The notes beneath the pieces are model-generated. The model did no database searches. It saw only the letters and a list, made by a program, of their open reading frames with translations, and had not been told where the DNA came from. A DNA stretch of 64,000 nt from Enoplolaimus lenunculus. Its lineage: Eukaryota > Nematoda > Enoplea > Enoplida > Thoracostomopsidae. The DNA is taken from positions 62,001 to 126,000 of the forward strand of contig JASANG010000235.1 in the NCBI GenBank assembly GCA_030248215.1, read 5' to 3'. The position numbers were made by a program, and so were the translations under genes. Shown piece by piece: positions 10,411 to 27,399 of the stretch (positions within the stretch are counted from its first letter, which is position 1; the number at the start of each line of letters is the position of its first letter).

Positions 10411-12216
10411 CATATTATAAAACTAACCTATATGTCAAAACGATTTTTCTACCTTACAAATTTCCTTCAAGTCTTAAAATCATTGAACGCTAAATCTCTT
10501 GAAAAACATTAAAAATGCTACTAGAAAATCATGCCAACCTCCGGCCGGCACAAAATGTATATATAATGCCGGTACAAAGTATTGCACTAAATAATGAATC
10601 ATGAGTAGTTAACGAGCACTATATATTTGTAATGGCTTGACAGAGGAGACCAGCGGCTAAAAATACGTCAACTATTTGAGTCAAAATATTGCTATGAGCT
10701 TGATTTTTGGAAAAATACGAATATAAAAGGGCCGACAATGATATAACTCTTCAACAATACTTCTGCAATTACTAAAGTTGAGACTACATACAGCCGCGTC
10801 GGAAATAATACCACATATGCAAAATCGAAATTTTTTAGTGATATTAAAGTTTACAATCCCGCGATATTTTAATTTATACGAACGGCGCGTTCAAATATGG
10901 CGGCGAATATAAACCTGGCAACACAAAAGCAAGCATAATTCGTGCACAGAATTGCACCTATTGGCAATTATACCTTTCAAAAGGCTTTAAACCGATGATA
11001 AAAACGCCCGAACCGTGCCAAAGTTAGTCAAAATGATTTTGAATTCGCAAGTGAACCACGACATTTCAGCGTTGAGAAAAGACTTTCATAGTATAAGTAA
11101 TATCTTTATCAAATGTCGGACTGGAAAACTTAAACTGGCACTGCAGGTTTTATGAAAAGTCTGAAAAACCTTAATACCAAATTTGCAGAGATCTCAAGCA
11201 TAAATTATTAACCAGAGCCTGACCTCAGTCGAACCCGCATTGTACAACCGGAGGTCTGTCTTCGGTTCGGGTAAAATCGACTTAGGACTGCGGTAGAGAT
11301 TTTGCAGGAAATTCAGGCATTTCGGTGATGAGATGTTGCGTATAAAAGTTGTGCTCTTCAGCGAGTTGATTTCTAACTTTGAGTAAATTTTGAAAGGGTT
11401 TAAACTGAACAGAATTATCAAAAGGAAATTTACAACTTTTCGACAACGCTTTGCATTTTTTTGAAATGTCATTTTATTTTAAGTTTAAATCCATCGTATA
11501 ATTAGCATAATGTCATGTTCAACTTAAACAAAGTTTTATAATAAGATATTGACAACAAAGCACATTTAAAACCTCAGCTGAGTAGGTTCTAACCTTAACA
11601 CCAATTGTTGATTTATTTCGTGACCAATACAAAGAGCAGAGGCTGAACGGTATTAAGCGTATGCCTAAGCCTAAGCCTGAGCCTAAGCGCAAGAATAAGC
11701 ATATTCCTAAGCCTAAGCCTAAGTCAAGCAAAAAATAGTCTAAAACTTAAGCTTATACTCTTTCCGCCGCTGATCTTTACATGGGCCATTTCGTAAATCG
11801 CTATAATAAATTTTAAAAATACTGAAAAAATTTCATCCGCCAAAATAACCTTAATCCGACACAAATTTCTTAAAATATTGCTATGCAAAATTTTGACTGA
11901 CGGTAACTCAATATTTTCGTTCGCTAAGTGTTGTTGGGCATTCCAGATTGCATAATAGATGTGATGTATAAAAAAATTGAAAACATTTTGTCTATAATTA
12001 TCTGAAAAAATTTTCAAAGATTAAGATCTACGGTACTCACATTTTCGGTATCACCTAAATATATAAGAAAGGAAGTAAAACTTTGTAAAATTCATCAGCT
12101 TCGGGCAGCTAAAAAAACGCGCATGTTATATTCTCGTATATATTTTTAAGGCACAAAATTTACAATTTCCATCCGATTCAGTAAAAAATTAAGTCTATGA
12201 TTTGTGTAAAGTGATA
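10411..12216. other. Intergenic DNA with transposon remnants
   Basis: 11239-11470 is a left fragment of the hAT-type MITE H (TGTACAACCGGAGGTCTG). 11645-11790 is a family-T remnant with CCTAAGCCTAAGCCTGAGCC and the end TTTACATGGGCC. A short frame at 10898 (starting ATGGCGGCG) ends after 13 codons. No gene is supported. Confidence 0.5.
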
Positions 12217-12662
12217 CTGTAGTGACCCGAATAAGAGGGGGGCTGATATTTATTTGGCCTCTCGAGAGGGCACCTCCCTGTTATTCGGTTACGGACCGAT
12301 ATTTATTTTGAAACCACCCTCCGCGGCCCTTCGTTACTGATATATATACACACATGCACTACAATTAGGGATCTATCCGTTCAATTAAACTTTTATTTGA
12401 CTTGTATAAAAACCTTGAAGGTAGGTTATACTTCGGAATGTAATTTCAAAACTTAAGTATACTTTAGAGTTTCGAACCAAACTTTATTTGGTCCTGGAGT
12501 CATTTAAGCACTACAATTAGGCTAATTCACATATCTGGACTCTAATTAGGTTTAGGAACTCTATCCGCTTACGGACTCTTATTAGGGATACGGAGTATTA
12601 TTGATTGTAACTCAAAATGGGGACCCCACTCTTATTACCCTCTCTTATTCGGGTCACTACAG
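12217..12662 (+). mobile_element. MITE family A, reference copy
   Basis: Intact structure, 446 bp. It starts CTGTAGTGACCCGAATAAGA and ends with the inverse ATTCGGGTCACTACAG. TA dinucleotides at 12215-12216 and 12663-12664 are the target-site duplication. TA duplication and short inverted ends fit a non-autonomous Tc1/mariner-type element; there is no transposase gene. Confidence 0.9.
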
Positions 12663-13205
12663 TAGATGTCTTAAATCAAAATGAAGATTTTTGACCGCTC
12701 CTCCAGCATATTTTGACTCGGCCCACCTCCAAGAAATGTTAACTTTTACTTCACTAATGTTTAACGGCTTAGCCCAAATTTGGTATATACACGTGATGCT
12801 ATTCGAATAAACGTGATACCCATATATCATACAAGGTTTTAGTAATCACCCAAAGACATTTTCAAAGGTTTACCAAACATCCAGCACATTGAACCTCGTC
12901 GTTCAAATCTGGAATCAATTATGGCCACACGCATTTCTTTAGAGAAATCTGGACACAAAGCCTTCTAAACTGTCACTTAGACAGCCTTTCTAAACGTGTG
13001 TAAAAAATATTCAAAACATCTCCTCCAAACTAAAATTTCTTAATATTTATTATTCAAAAATCTGGCTTTTTATGTCCCCACAACCACAAGATATTGGAAA
13101 ATAACTTTCTTCTGGTATAACATTGGATTTAGTGTTAAAACATGCATTCAATATTAATAATGTTAATGAGTAAATTGTGCTTCTTCTTAAATTATGGTTA
13201 TAATG

Positions 13206-13785
13206 CAGGGTTCACAATATAACTGGGGCAGCTGAACGCGTTTTGCCCTATAAGAATACCGAGTAACATTTTGTCTGCTAGATGATTCGCTATCAAACTC
13301 AAAAAATTCGAATTTTCTGCTATCCTGTTGTGACATCTACTGTTTGTACTGTAATTAGAATATGTTCGAAACATTGACTGTCAGTTTTTATATATGTTTG
13401 AAAATGTCTGCAAAGTTGTTGTAAACCAGCTTGCTTGTCCTGGAGAATGTCGTTATAATACGAAAGCTTCAAATTTGAACTATTTGTATACTTATAATAC
13501 AGTTTAAGAAAACATTCGCCAGAAACAGAAACGTAGAAGCTAAATTCAACGTTCGAAATCATTTAATGCAATATGATCTCACTTTTTACTATTTCATTTG
13601 TATTACGTTCTTGCATAGTATCATGATATTAAGTGGAATTTTGGAATACGGCTATTTGTATACGATGTTCGTCAAATCAGGTATTTGTAAGCAAAGCCAA
13701 CACCAGTTAGTTAGGTCTCTAAATTTTATGTTTGTCGGATCAACACGGGACAGAACGTGACCCGGGCTGCCCGTTATAACGTGAA
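13206..13785. mobile_element. TIR element, GGGTTCAC family, worn copy
   Basis: The left end reads GGGTTCACAATATAACTGG and the right end is the inverse (CCCGTTATAACGTGAACAC). The better copy at 63061-63811 shares the subterminal GGTCACGTTTTG block, seen here as GAACGTGACCC near 13755. No transposase is visible. Confidence 0.55.
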
Positions 13786-15202
13786 CACACCGTATAATCT
13801 TAGTTTTAGTTGGAGCCTGGTTAATAAGTAAACGCTGAAAAACCCAACATACAAACAAAATTATTAAACCACAAAAAATTTGGAAATAAAAACCAGCAAG
13901 TAGTTCTAACAATGAACCGCAGTCCGAAATAGATCATCGGCCGCTACCTGAGACAGACCTTCTTGCATTCGTGGTATATATCAAAGCCACCAATCTAGAT
14001 TGAACGCTCATTAATTGTCAACAGTGCACACAATTTACTGCGACAAGACAAAACAACCTAAATCGAGTATAGTGCAAGATAAATACAAATAAAATGCCGA
14101 CAACACGTCCTCAACTTCCAAATAAATAAACTTCGGCAAACTTCATATTTCTTATGTGTGATAGAGAGCAATAAAACTGCATATGTTTAGTTAGCCGATT
14201 TTAGTAAATATCTGTAAAGCATTGTCAAAAAATTTTGTTTTAGGCTCATTTTTAAGAAATGATTTACTCCTCAAGTTTGTAATAAAAGTTACAAACCCAC
14301 TAGGCGATAAATTCACATATAATAGTCAAAACTACCACACATACCTTTTATATAGCTAAACACTACTAAAATTAAACGTACTCACTCAGGCCAAGTTCTA
14401 AGTCCAAGTTCTAGAATTCAAATATGAAATGACATGAGAATTTCAATTTCGATAAAACGAAAACAGCGAGCCAAGATCGTCAACAAATCAAAGATCCCGC
14501 CACCAAAAATGAAACGCGTATATACAGTGCCAACAGTTATTCATACATGTATAAAACATAATTACGTGAATTGCAAAAACCAAAATTCGTTAATTAACCT
14601 TAATATCGATTGCTACTGGAAATTACACTTAGCTGAAACTATAGTTTTAGGCCTAGTTAGTTAACTTCAAAATGAATCGGAAAAAATTTTGAGGCCAACT
14701 TAACACGAACACATTTTAAAACATTCCTTACTAAACTTAACAGCGTTAAATTAACCCTGATAAACTTTAATGCAGCGCAGCTAATGCAGACACGCCGACA
14801 CTGATTTTCTAAATACCATGATCAAAACTACACACAAGCATGCTCACTGACTTGACACAACACAACAAGCGAACGCATTGTATACAAACTAAATCTGAAA
14901 CTCTTCAAAACGATAATCTTTACAGGCATGGTCTCTTTCGATATTAATCTTGAAATAGAGCACAAATTCGAAATTATATTCACAAAACAATTTAATACCA
15001 AAATTGTAAATTTAAGTATAAATACTGATTATCTTAGCTACAAGCACTTACTTAAAAGATTCTTTTGCACCTAACATGTATTAAACATCCACAAAACACA
15101 CAAACATGACAAAACAACGAATAACAAATATTCCTGAAAACCAAATTCCTTAACGATTTTTCAGTAAGTCATTTTGCTTAAACATTGCTCTGTCTGCTTC
15201 CA
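13786..15202. other. Intergenic DNA downstream of H3.3
   Basis: AT-rich, without a complete transposon. On the minus strand near 13990-13914 a 20-codon frame (MQEGLSQVAADDLFRTAVHC, then stop) looks coding but has no partner exon. Another open minus-strand stretch at about 14535-14420 (FGGGIFDLLTILARCF) is equally isolated. Neither is called. Confidence 0.4.
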
Positions 15203-19420
<4,218 letters not shown>

Positions 19421-19421
19421 C

Positions 19422-19782
19422 ATCTTGCTGATGTCAGTTTAAACTGACGCTACAGAAAAGTGCCATTCAAATCGAAATCATTCTACAGCTGCGAAAGTTT
19501 GCTTTAGAATTCAAGAAAAGCTGCTCAAGCTAAGTTTGTGTCGATAACGTTACAGGTCCTACTAGTGGCTTTGGAACATTTTTTATGCCAAAGAAGCACG
19601 ATGCTGGTGATAGAAAACCAAATAATATATGTGTAGATGCTGCTAGCAACACAAACCCGTGCAGTAATCAAGAACAAGGGATATAGTGAAAGTTATCATA
19701 TAAATAGAATTTGGATGAGTTTTACAACTTCAAAGATATATAGACTTTTTCTCCCGTCAGTTTAAACTGACATCAGCAAGAT
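19422..19782. mobile_element. TIR element with ATCTTGCTGATGTCAG ends
   Basis: Inverted ends of about 27 bp: ATCTTGCTGATGTCAGTTTA on the left and its inverse on the right, each containing the palindrome CAGTTTAAACTG. The 361-bp element encloses a coding-like frame at 19540-19686. A lone end of the same family lies near 18690. Confidence 0.75.
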
Positions 19783-21430
19783 ATGGTTTAATTTGTAAAT
19801 TGTTCAGAAATATTCGTCTAAATTTTTAACACTTAAACGTCTTGTAAATGTAACATTTTGTTTTATAAACGATTAAGAAAATTGCTTCGGAAATATAAGA
19901 CAAATAAGAGTCTAAAATAAAACGCAGAAGTTTGCCATGGAAACGACTCCAAAATTGTGGGCTAAAGCTCAAACCAATACCCTAATTTTACAACCTTAGA
20001 TACGTCCATGAAGTAAACTTAGCTGGGGAGAGCCTAGAGCTCAACCAGAAGTATCTTTGAAATTGGATTAGTTATATATACCCTCTTATTTAATAAACGG
20101 AGCAACTTTTTTACATGCATAAAAAATAAAAATCAGAAAATTAATCCTTGAATAAAAGGCAGCTATTTTGTAAAAGAAAGAATATTTTTGTCTTATAAAT
20201 TGGCAATAGCAAATTTTTGAATTATAAGACATTTATGTTTTAACCATTTAAATACGAAATTCTGAGCTGTAAAACGCTATGATGTCTGAAATACAATACA
20301 TTTATGTCTTGAAAATTAGTCATAAAAATTTAACACAAGTTATTTTTTGTGTAGAGCTATGATGCTACATACTCACAGCTTGTAACCAGTCTTACTGCGG
20401 CCCATGTACTTTCAGAGCCATCTCGTTTTCTCACACTACTGCAATGGAATTATTTTACGATATTTTTGGTTTAGGTTTTATGACTTATGGGCACGACAAG
20501 GCTTAGTCTCAAATCTACATCTACGCCCCTAAAAGTAACTTTGGCCCCTAGGCTTAAGGCTTAAAAATGACACTTTATTTCTTTTGTACTGCTGTAGGTT
20601 GTGCAGTATATATGCGTTAAACTTGACAAGAACTTAACTTTTAATAATATTCTTGAGAGATCGATAGAGATGTATCAGGGTCGTAAATACAAGTGGGTGT
20701 AAAGGTAAGCTGATGAGTTTTCACCCCCTTTCAGACAATTTAGTTTCTTCTATTGGAAAATTATTTTGACAGGATTAACCATTTTTTGATATAAACATTT
20801 TTATCGCTTCCCCTAGAAATGTTTTTGCCCCTATTAACTAACAATTTCAGATTGCGGGGCTTGACATGGGGGCGTTCGTTTAAGTTTGTTCTCAGCATAT
20901 TTGTTTGCATTTTGTACGTAATCTTATCTACGTCAAGTTTTTTTGGCGAGTATATATACAAATTGCAGTATACATTTATTATATATATTCCCATCTCTAT
21001 ATATACTATCGCTCGTGAGAATAGATTACAACAAAATCTTTATTTATTTAAAAAAAGTTTTCAATACTTCAGGGTGTTTTTTAATTTTATATTTTTGACT
21101 TTTACAATGTCCAAAATTTAAAGATTCACCGTAAAGATTGTGTGATTATTTTTCTCAATTATTATTTCATTTGTTTGCATTTTTAAATTCAAATATTAAT
21201 CCTTAACAACCATCGTAACTTCAGGAGATGGGCATACGTAAAAGTAAGTTAGGCAACTGAGCCTCCGCAACATTTTATTATAATTTCAGATATTTTTGAC
21301 TGTCAAACGTGGTTTAGTAACATTTCCATTTGACCCTACCGGCTTGAATCAAATTCGTTTTTATCACATGTATATTATATTTTAAATAGATCTATGGTTT
21401 TAGCAAAGTGCAATCAAAAATAGAAACAGA
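19783..21430. other. Intergenic AT-rich DNA
   Basis: About 20400-20570 holds a family-T-like repeat (GGCCCATGTACTTTCAGAGC, then TTAGG-like words, then CCCCTAAAAGTAACTTTGGCC). The frame at 20819-21121 is AT-rich and hydrophobic by composition. No gene is supported. Confidence 0.45.
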
Positions 21431-21857
21431 CTGTACTATGATCCGTAAAAGGGGGGCTGAAATTTACTTGGCCTCTCCAGAGGGAACCCGTGTTATTCGG
21501 TTACGGACTGTTTATTTTAACTCGCCCTCCGCTTCCCTTCGTTACTTATATATTTTCGGTATTGCAACTTTCCGTTGAATAAACGTTTAGTTTGAAAAGC
21601 CTGAGCGATGATGTATGGTTAAACTTAGGATGTACTTTCATTTAAGACTTAAGTACTCTTTGAACTTTCGAACTCAAGTTCATTTGGTCCTGGTGTCATG
21701 TAAGCACTACAATTAGAAATAATTGACATTTGTGGATTCTAATTAAGGCGTAGGGACTCTATCAGCTTACTGATTCTTATTAACGATACGGAATTTCATT
21801 GATTGGGACTCAAAATTGGGACCCCCTCTTATAACCCCTTTATTCGGGTAACTACAG
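21431..21857 (+). mobile_element. MITE family A copy
   Basis: It runs from a worn CTGTACTATGATCCGTAAAA to ATTCGGGTAACTACAG, with the standard interior. It is 427 bp. Confidence 0.85.
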
Positions 21858-22536
21858 TAATTGGTGAAATAAAAATTATAGCCCAAAGCAGATTACAAAT
21901 AATTTTTACCTCAGTGACAATGTCGAGGTGACGGCTGGTTTTGTTCTGGAATATTTTCGCTGCGTGCAGCATTTTTAAACATTGTAGCAGTTTAGTGATA
22001 GCTTTGCAGACAAACAAGATCTGGCATCTTCATGACGCGACAATGTGTTTAATTTCAGTGCAAAAAAATGCTAATTGCCAACTTTGATGGTATTATGAGC
22101 TTTTTTGTTTACCTAAAGGTGTACGTTATGGATCGCGTGTCACACAATACGGTGTAGTAAAAAATACCCTATTTTCAAGCACCTTCGGATGATTAACAAC
22201 TTTCGCATCTACCACCCAGTATATTAACAAAAATTACAACGCAAACATTTCCTGGTAAAACTCAACACAATTTTCACACTTTTTGCTTTGATATTTGATG
22301 TTTAAATACAGTGCGCAAATTGCATACCAATTAAAATACCGTAAAACAATATGCTTTGCTAACGTTCATTCTGATGATACCAGAAGTACTTTCGTTCAAT
22401 TTTTTGTCCAAATGAACTGTTTTCAAGCTGAGTGTGTTACCTATGCTAGGCATACTCCAGGCTTCTTGATATTTACTGCAGGAGTTAAATAGCATGGTTC
22501 AGTGGGTTACAACTCGTTCGCGACATGGTTGCCCAC

Positions 22537-22810
22537 CAGGGTACAACCGGAGGTCTGCCTTTGGCTCCGACTTGGGCAGAAAATCGGCCTTCGGCTCTGG
22601 CTGCTGTAAAATTTTAACCGGAGGCTTCCGCAGTTTCGGTAGTAAAATGTTATATAATTTTGCAAAATATATCTGTTTAGCGCGTTTCGTTTTACTTTCA
22701 TCACAATTTTCAGGAAAGAATTCCTGAAATTTCGCAGGAAATTCGCGTAAAACCAAACAATTTAATAACATATTGCAGATATTCGCTAAAATCAACTAAT
22801 GTTGGCATAA
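22537..22810 (+). mobile_element. hAT-type MITE H, right end lost
   Basis: It starts CAGGGTACAACCGGAGGTCT and follows the family body (CCGGAGGCTTCCGC, TTAGCGCGTTTCGTTTTAC) to about 22810, where the match stops. Four overlapping short frames here are artefacts of the repeat. Confidence 0.75.
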
Positions 22811-22950
22811 TAATGCGTAAAATAATGTAATTATAGCATGCTATTTCAAATATTATATGACTCAACTCTGAAACGGGTTCTGATACTACTGGTGGGATTG
22901 TTCCAGTTTACAGGTAAAACCAGACACATATTTATATTTAATTTCATGTA

Positions 22951-23949
22951 CTGTGGTGACCGGTATAAAAGGCGATCTCCAATTTCAGACCCAATCAATA
23001 GAAGTGTGCATCTCTAATTAGAATGCGTTAGTGAACAGCGTGTCTTGGGGAACCCTCTGAGGAACCGAGTGCGACCGGATACAAAAAAACTGACGGAGCC
23101 GGAGCCTGATATTCTAGTATCTGTCCGGCTGAAGCAGAAGCCGGATATTGATTTCAATACTAATACTAGATTGCATTCAGATATCAGAACGTAGCTTACA
23201 ATTTTTCCTTCCGTGGTTTAAGGAACGCAAAGTGTTTACGTGACAAAGTTTAATATCTCCCGCCGATGCATTTTTATCACTTTAACAACGACCTTATTTA
23301 TTCTATGTTTTTCTAGCGTTGCGTTCAGTTGCAACATTCGTTTGGCTCATATTTCTTTTAAGTTTTCTGTAGGTCAGAGGTTACTATCATCAGGGATAGG
23401 AGACTGGTCTCAGTCTCGGCAAGTCTCTTTATTTGGCAGGTCTCGGTTTCTTAGTCTCGGTGGTTTGGAACCGACACTAAAAGTCGATGATTCAGTAAAT
23501 GCTGGTAGACCTGTAAAAAGCAGATGCGAATATTGTTGAAGCAAGTAAATGCCTGATGAATAAAATTTCGCTATGAACCTATGAATTTTCATATTTATGC
23601 AATAATTACAATAGCAGACATTTTGAAAACCCACAAAAACTATGAAAAACACAAAAATTACGAAAAAAGCATTACAAATAAGTTATTTTATAAAAATTGT
23701 TTTTTTTCGATGATGACCAAAAGTTGACCGAGACCGAGATGCATTCATGTACATTACATGTATGACAGAAAATATGTAAAAGTTTGTTAATCAGTTCGAT
23801 GGTACTTGGCATAAATACGAATGATGGTTTAAATTTTTGAAGTCTTTTAAAAATAATATCCGACAAGTTGAAATACCGGAGCCAGGTCGGTCGTACAATG
23901 CTGTGAAGCAAAATAAATATCGGTCTCCCTCTTATTGGAGTCGTTACAG
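22951..23949. other. Repeat mosaic without gene
   Basis: 22951-23035 is a left scrap of MITE A (CTGTGGTGACCGG), and 23910-23949 is its detached right end (TCTCCCTCTTATTGG...TTACAG). Between about 23390 and 23745 lies sequence with inverted copies of GGTCTCAGTCTCGG and CCGAGACCGAGA. Scraps of CGACCGGATAC type lie near 23070 and 23880. The frame 23240-23539 crosses these repeats and is not a credible gene. Confidence 0.5.
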
Positions 23950-24084
23950 TATGCATATTATCAATACAATCCGTAATCCAATTCAAGCTGTAAATTAAAG
24001 TTACAGGGCCAAGGGCACTTTAGCCCCCTGTGAGATGTAATTTTTCCACGGCCTAACAGCGAAATTTATAGAACGGTTAAGAGT

Positions 24085-24330
24085 CTAGGACGATTGCCCA
24101 AACCACAATTTTCCAAACCACTAGTGCCCAAACGACAATTGCTTTAACGCGACAATTGCCCAAACAACGCCTGTCCAAATTACAAATGCCAAACGTGGCA
24201 ATTGTCCAAACGACAATTGCGCAAACGCGACAATTACCCCAATTGATATTCGACCAAGCGCGACAATTGTCCAGTTGTTGTTTGCCCGAACGGGACAATT
24301 GCCCAAAGGATGATTGCCTAAATGCGGAAT
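24085..24330. repeat. Minisatellite of GACAATTGCCCAAAC type
   Basis: About a dozen degenerate units of roughly 16-20 bp built on CGACAATTGCCCAAACG. Parallel reading frames on both strands arise from it. Confidence 0.85.
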
Positions 24331-24911
24331 ATTGGTCGATTCCAGAAGCATAGTCCGATGTGGGTCGGTGAGGGGTCGAGCCCCCAATCCAAAAAACCAA
24401 AAATTTTACAACTGTTGTAACAGGGGGTTAATGTCAAAATATTGTCTGCCTTCTCTCTTTACATTACTCGTGTTGTTTCCTACAACTGCTACTCATATGG
24501 TGGACGATTTGATTCATAAATATGCATATGTTTCAACATTCAATATATTTTTGGTAGAGTTCATTGAACAGAAAAAGTTAGTTGGCTTCAAAACTGCAGC
24601 CCATGTACAATCAGGAGCTATCCGTTTTTCGGCGCGACTGCAATAGAATAAGCTGACTAATCTTTTGCTTAGGCTTATATAGTTTTGGACTTAGGTAGAG
24701 GGTTACCCTTTACACCTAGGCTTGCGCTTCGGCTTAGGGTTAGGAATATGCTTATATTTCACATGTTTGTCGTACCATGCACCAATTGACGATATGAATT
24801 TTTTGAACTAATATTAAACTTAAAAAATTTGACGTTGCGGTCATGTTCCATCCATTAGTCCTGATAGCTAAGGTCAATGCTTCACTGAGTAATCGTTAAA
24901 AATATGCCCAG
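24331..24911. other. Intergenic DNA with family-T remnant
   Basis: 24600-24770 carries GCCCATGTACAATCAGGAGC and a TTAGGCTT/CTTAGG-like core, a worn relative of the family-T MITE complete at 39339-39517. No gene. Confidence 0.4.
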
Positions 24912-25319
24912 TTACGTCTTAAGACAAAATATTTCATTCGTTTTCCGATGCAGAGGCATTGGTCTTATAAGTACATACACACCGCGGAAATTGAGTAAGC
25001 ATCTAGAAGTATTGGTTTTATATAGCCGGAAAACGATGCCAAGTACGTCAACGGGATAAATTGTTCCTTGAAAATCCGTTCGATATAACGTACGGTTTGA
25101 CGGCCGATGAATGTGCTGACGCTTGTACAGAATGGTTCCGGTTCCGGGACGGCCACAGGTGTAGATCGGCATTAATGCTTGTTCAAGAAGACTCGTGTCA
25201 ACTGTTTGATGCGAACAGTATGCGGTAGTAAGTATTTCAAAAAACACTTCGATCACGGTTACATCTGGCTCATATGTGTAGGACTGGTGCCGAACAACAT
25301 CATCTACGGCATTACACAT
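24912..25319 (-). CDS. Hypothetical 135-codon reading frame
   Basis: A single open frame starts at ATG 25319 and ends in TAA at 24912. It lies outside any repeat I can identify. The peptide has mixed composition with segments such as VIEVFFEILTTAYC, LLEQALMPIYTCGRPGTG and YKRQHIHRPSNRTLYRTDFQ. Codon choice resembles the sure genes nearby. I do not recognise a family, signal peptide or membrane span. It could be a small intronless gene, one exon of a larger gene, or an old gene fragment. A second frame (24965-25156) runs through the same DNA, which lowers certainty. Confidence 0.4.
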   Translation of the reverse strand: MCNAVDDVVRHQSYTYEPDVTVIEVFFEILTTAYCSHQTVDTSLLEQALMPIYTCGRPGTGTILYKRQHIHRPSNRTLYRTDFQGTIYPVDVLGIVFRLYKTNTSRCLLNFRGVYVLIRPMPLHRKTNEIFCLKT

Positions 25320-26696
25320 GCAATGATAGGCTCAGGATTAATCTTAGACTGACAAGCAAATTTGTGTTAATTGTTTATTAATGTTAACGGCATGTGTCAT
25401 TCAATTCCAAGTGTAAAAATCAGATACTCAGATGAGAGGTATTTTTGAACCGTTCATGTGAATAGAACTCATGCCGAACAATGCCTTTTGAGCAGGCGTA
25501 ACTGGTTATCCGTTTTCGTTTTCGCTAAAATCGGTTTCCACATGCGTTTCCGCTGTATAAATACCGAAAACTCTGTTATTTTTATGGTCAAAATTAGTTA
25601 AAATCACGACATTATATCTCGCCATTTTTCGTTATTGCAGTTGCAGGACAGTATAATGTTTTGTTTTTAGCAATATACAGATCGTTCTACAAAACAATTA
25701 GTAAATCATTTGTATATCTTGCAATTTCTCATTACAAATATGCTGCAATGTTTGCTATCAAGGAGCAACCGGGATTAAAAAAACCGGAACCGGAAAACAA
25801 AAAAGAATTGTTACCGAAAAATTTAATTTTAAAGTTTATTTTATTGAAATCCCTACGTGTAAACACACCATTTCAAAAGCCGAGATAATGTAACAAATGC
25901 GCTAGCTGGAAAACGTTACCAGAACCGTCTATTGAAAAATACCGAATTTTCCTACCGGAACTGGAATTCTGGTTTTACCCTGTTTGCTATAAAATTGAAA
26001 TTACAAAATTCATAAATACCTTACAACACTTCGGTGTAGCCGCTATTTTTATCTAAAATTTTAAAACGCCCTGTAAACATCTGCATGTCTCACTTGTGTT
26101 AGCAGAAACATAAAACGAATTTGAAACTTTTATACTTCAATATCTGTTTTCCGTTATTTTGTTCGCTATCTGTTTCCCTTTCCGTTGTTTTTGCTATCCG
26201 CTTACACTCTGCTCTTGGGCCGATGGCAATAGTACATTGCTACGCTCCTTGCGTGCACTTCCGAAAAGCTGTCTGTCGTATTTCGTTGGCGGGTTTTTGT
26301 TAACTTTTGCGACCCATCTTAATAATAGGAACCAGCCTAAGCCTAAACATAAGCCTAGGAGTACATACAAACATAAGCGTTAGCCCATCCCTTAATAAGC
26401 CTAAGATTAAGGTTAACCCTTCCTGTCACTAAGATCCCTGTGTCGCTTGTGGGCAGGCTCTCTTAAATTAACGTGGGCCACTTTTACCGTGATCACCTTG
26501 CGTGCTCCGGATTAAGCGGTATACAGATGAGCGCACAATCAGTAAAAGCGTCAGCCAATCAACAACCAGATTCCGAGTAGAGAATTTTAAAAAAATCAAA
26601 TTCCGAGTAATTGTACTTTTCTAAATAAAAGGTTTTAGATCGATTTGAATTAAAATTTTAGTCAATTTTATAGTCAAAGAAATATAACCTGTATAC
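25320..26696. other. Intergenic DNA with one clear MITE
   Basis: Apart from the hAT-type MITE at 25759-25982 there are GTTTCCG-rich scraps (25500-25560, 26150-26210) and a short CCTAAGCCTAAACATAAGCC run at 26330-26420. No gene is visible. Confidence 0.45.
25759..25982 (+). mobile_element. hAT-type MITE H, 224-bp form
   Basis: Ends are CAAGGAGCAACCGGG and GGTTTTACCCTG. The flanking 8-bp duplication TTTGCTAT is exact (25751-25758 and 25983-25990). Confidence 0.85.
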
Positions 26697-26952
26697 ACAC
26701 TATATATAAGTATATTCCAAAGAGTTTAATCAACTAAGACGGAAATTTAAACAATAGAAAACTTTAGCTCTCTCTGAGTTTCGTTGATTCTTATATATAC
26801 TCTGAGTTGAGTTGACTGCTGTCAAGTTGATTTATTATATCAGAATGAGTTGAATCGACTCACAATTCTGAGTCCTGACAGGCCTAACTCAGGCTCTCGG
26901 TGATTCAAGTCTTTCTGGGTGAAAATCAACTCACTAGAATTTATATACAGTG
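26697..26952. mobile_element. MITE family B copy
   Basis: About 256 bp rich in GAGTTGAATCGACTCA and AACTCAGA-type palindromes. It ends in ATATACAGTG, matching the CACTGTAAAT end of better copies; the left end is worn. Confidence 0.65.
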
Positions 26953-27136
26953 TATGCGTTTTTAATTATGTCAAAATATGACCACATCTGTGCGCCGAAA
27001 ATCTATGTGGCATAATTGATGTCATCGTTCAATCTTATTTTAGTCCACGTTTGGTGGTAGACTCAGATATGCCAACAATCTATATGGAATTTTACGTTGG
27101 AGCTGCACGATGCAGAAGTAAGTTAATCAGCGTGAA

Positions 27137-27392
27137 CACTGTAAATTGTAATGAGTTTAATAATCAACTCAGCTAGAAAGTTAATTATATCTGAGGTAAT
27201 GAAGGTATGCATTAACTCACTCTGAGTCGAGTGGAATTTCACTCTCCGTTGACTTCATTCCGGGTGAGTTGATCAACTAAGTAACTCCGAATGAGATGAA
27301 TCAACTCACAATTCTGAGTTCTGATAGTTTTAATTCGATTGAGTGATTCAATTTACACTGAATTAAAATCCGTTCACTGCAATTTTACAGTG
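27137..27392. mobile_element. MITE family B copy, complete
   Basis: It begins CACTGTAAATTGTAATGAG and ends CACTGCAATTTTACAGTG. It is 256 bp, with AA on both sides as a possible 2-bp duplication. The interior has AACTCA/TGAGTT words throughout. Confidence 0.8.
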
Positions 27393-27399
27393 AAGGATA

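Noticed and set aside
10896-10940. ATGGCGGCG start resembling a first exon
   Set aside because: Stops after 13 codons and no donor site is present.
11640-11720. Interstitial telomere relic (CCTAAG repeats)
   Set aside because: The same core recurs inside a MITE family with hAT-type duplications, so it is transposon interior.
13914-13990. Minus-strand 20-codon frame MQEGLSQVAADDLFRTAVHC
   Set aside because: Looks coding, but it is too short and has no detectable partner exon.
20819-21121. Hydrophobic 100-codon frame that could be a membrane protein
   Set aside because: Hydrophobicity follows from T-rich DNA and no family signal is present.
24085-24330. Regularly spaced short repeats resembling a CRISPR array
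   Set aside because: Units are degenerate, adjacent and lack unique spacers; the setting is an animal nuclear genome.
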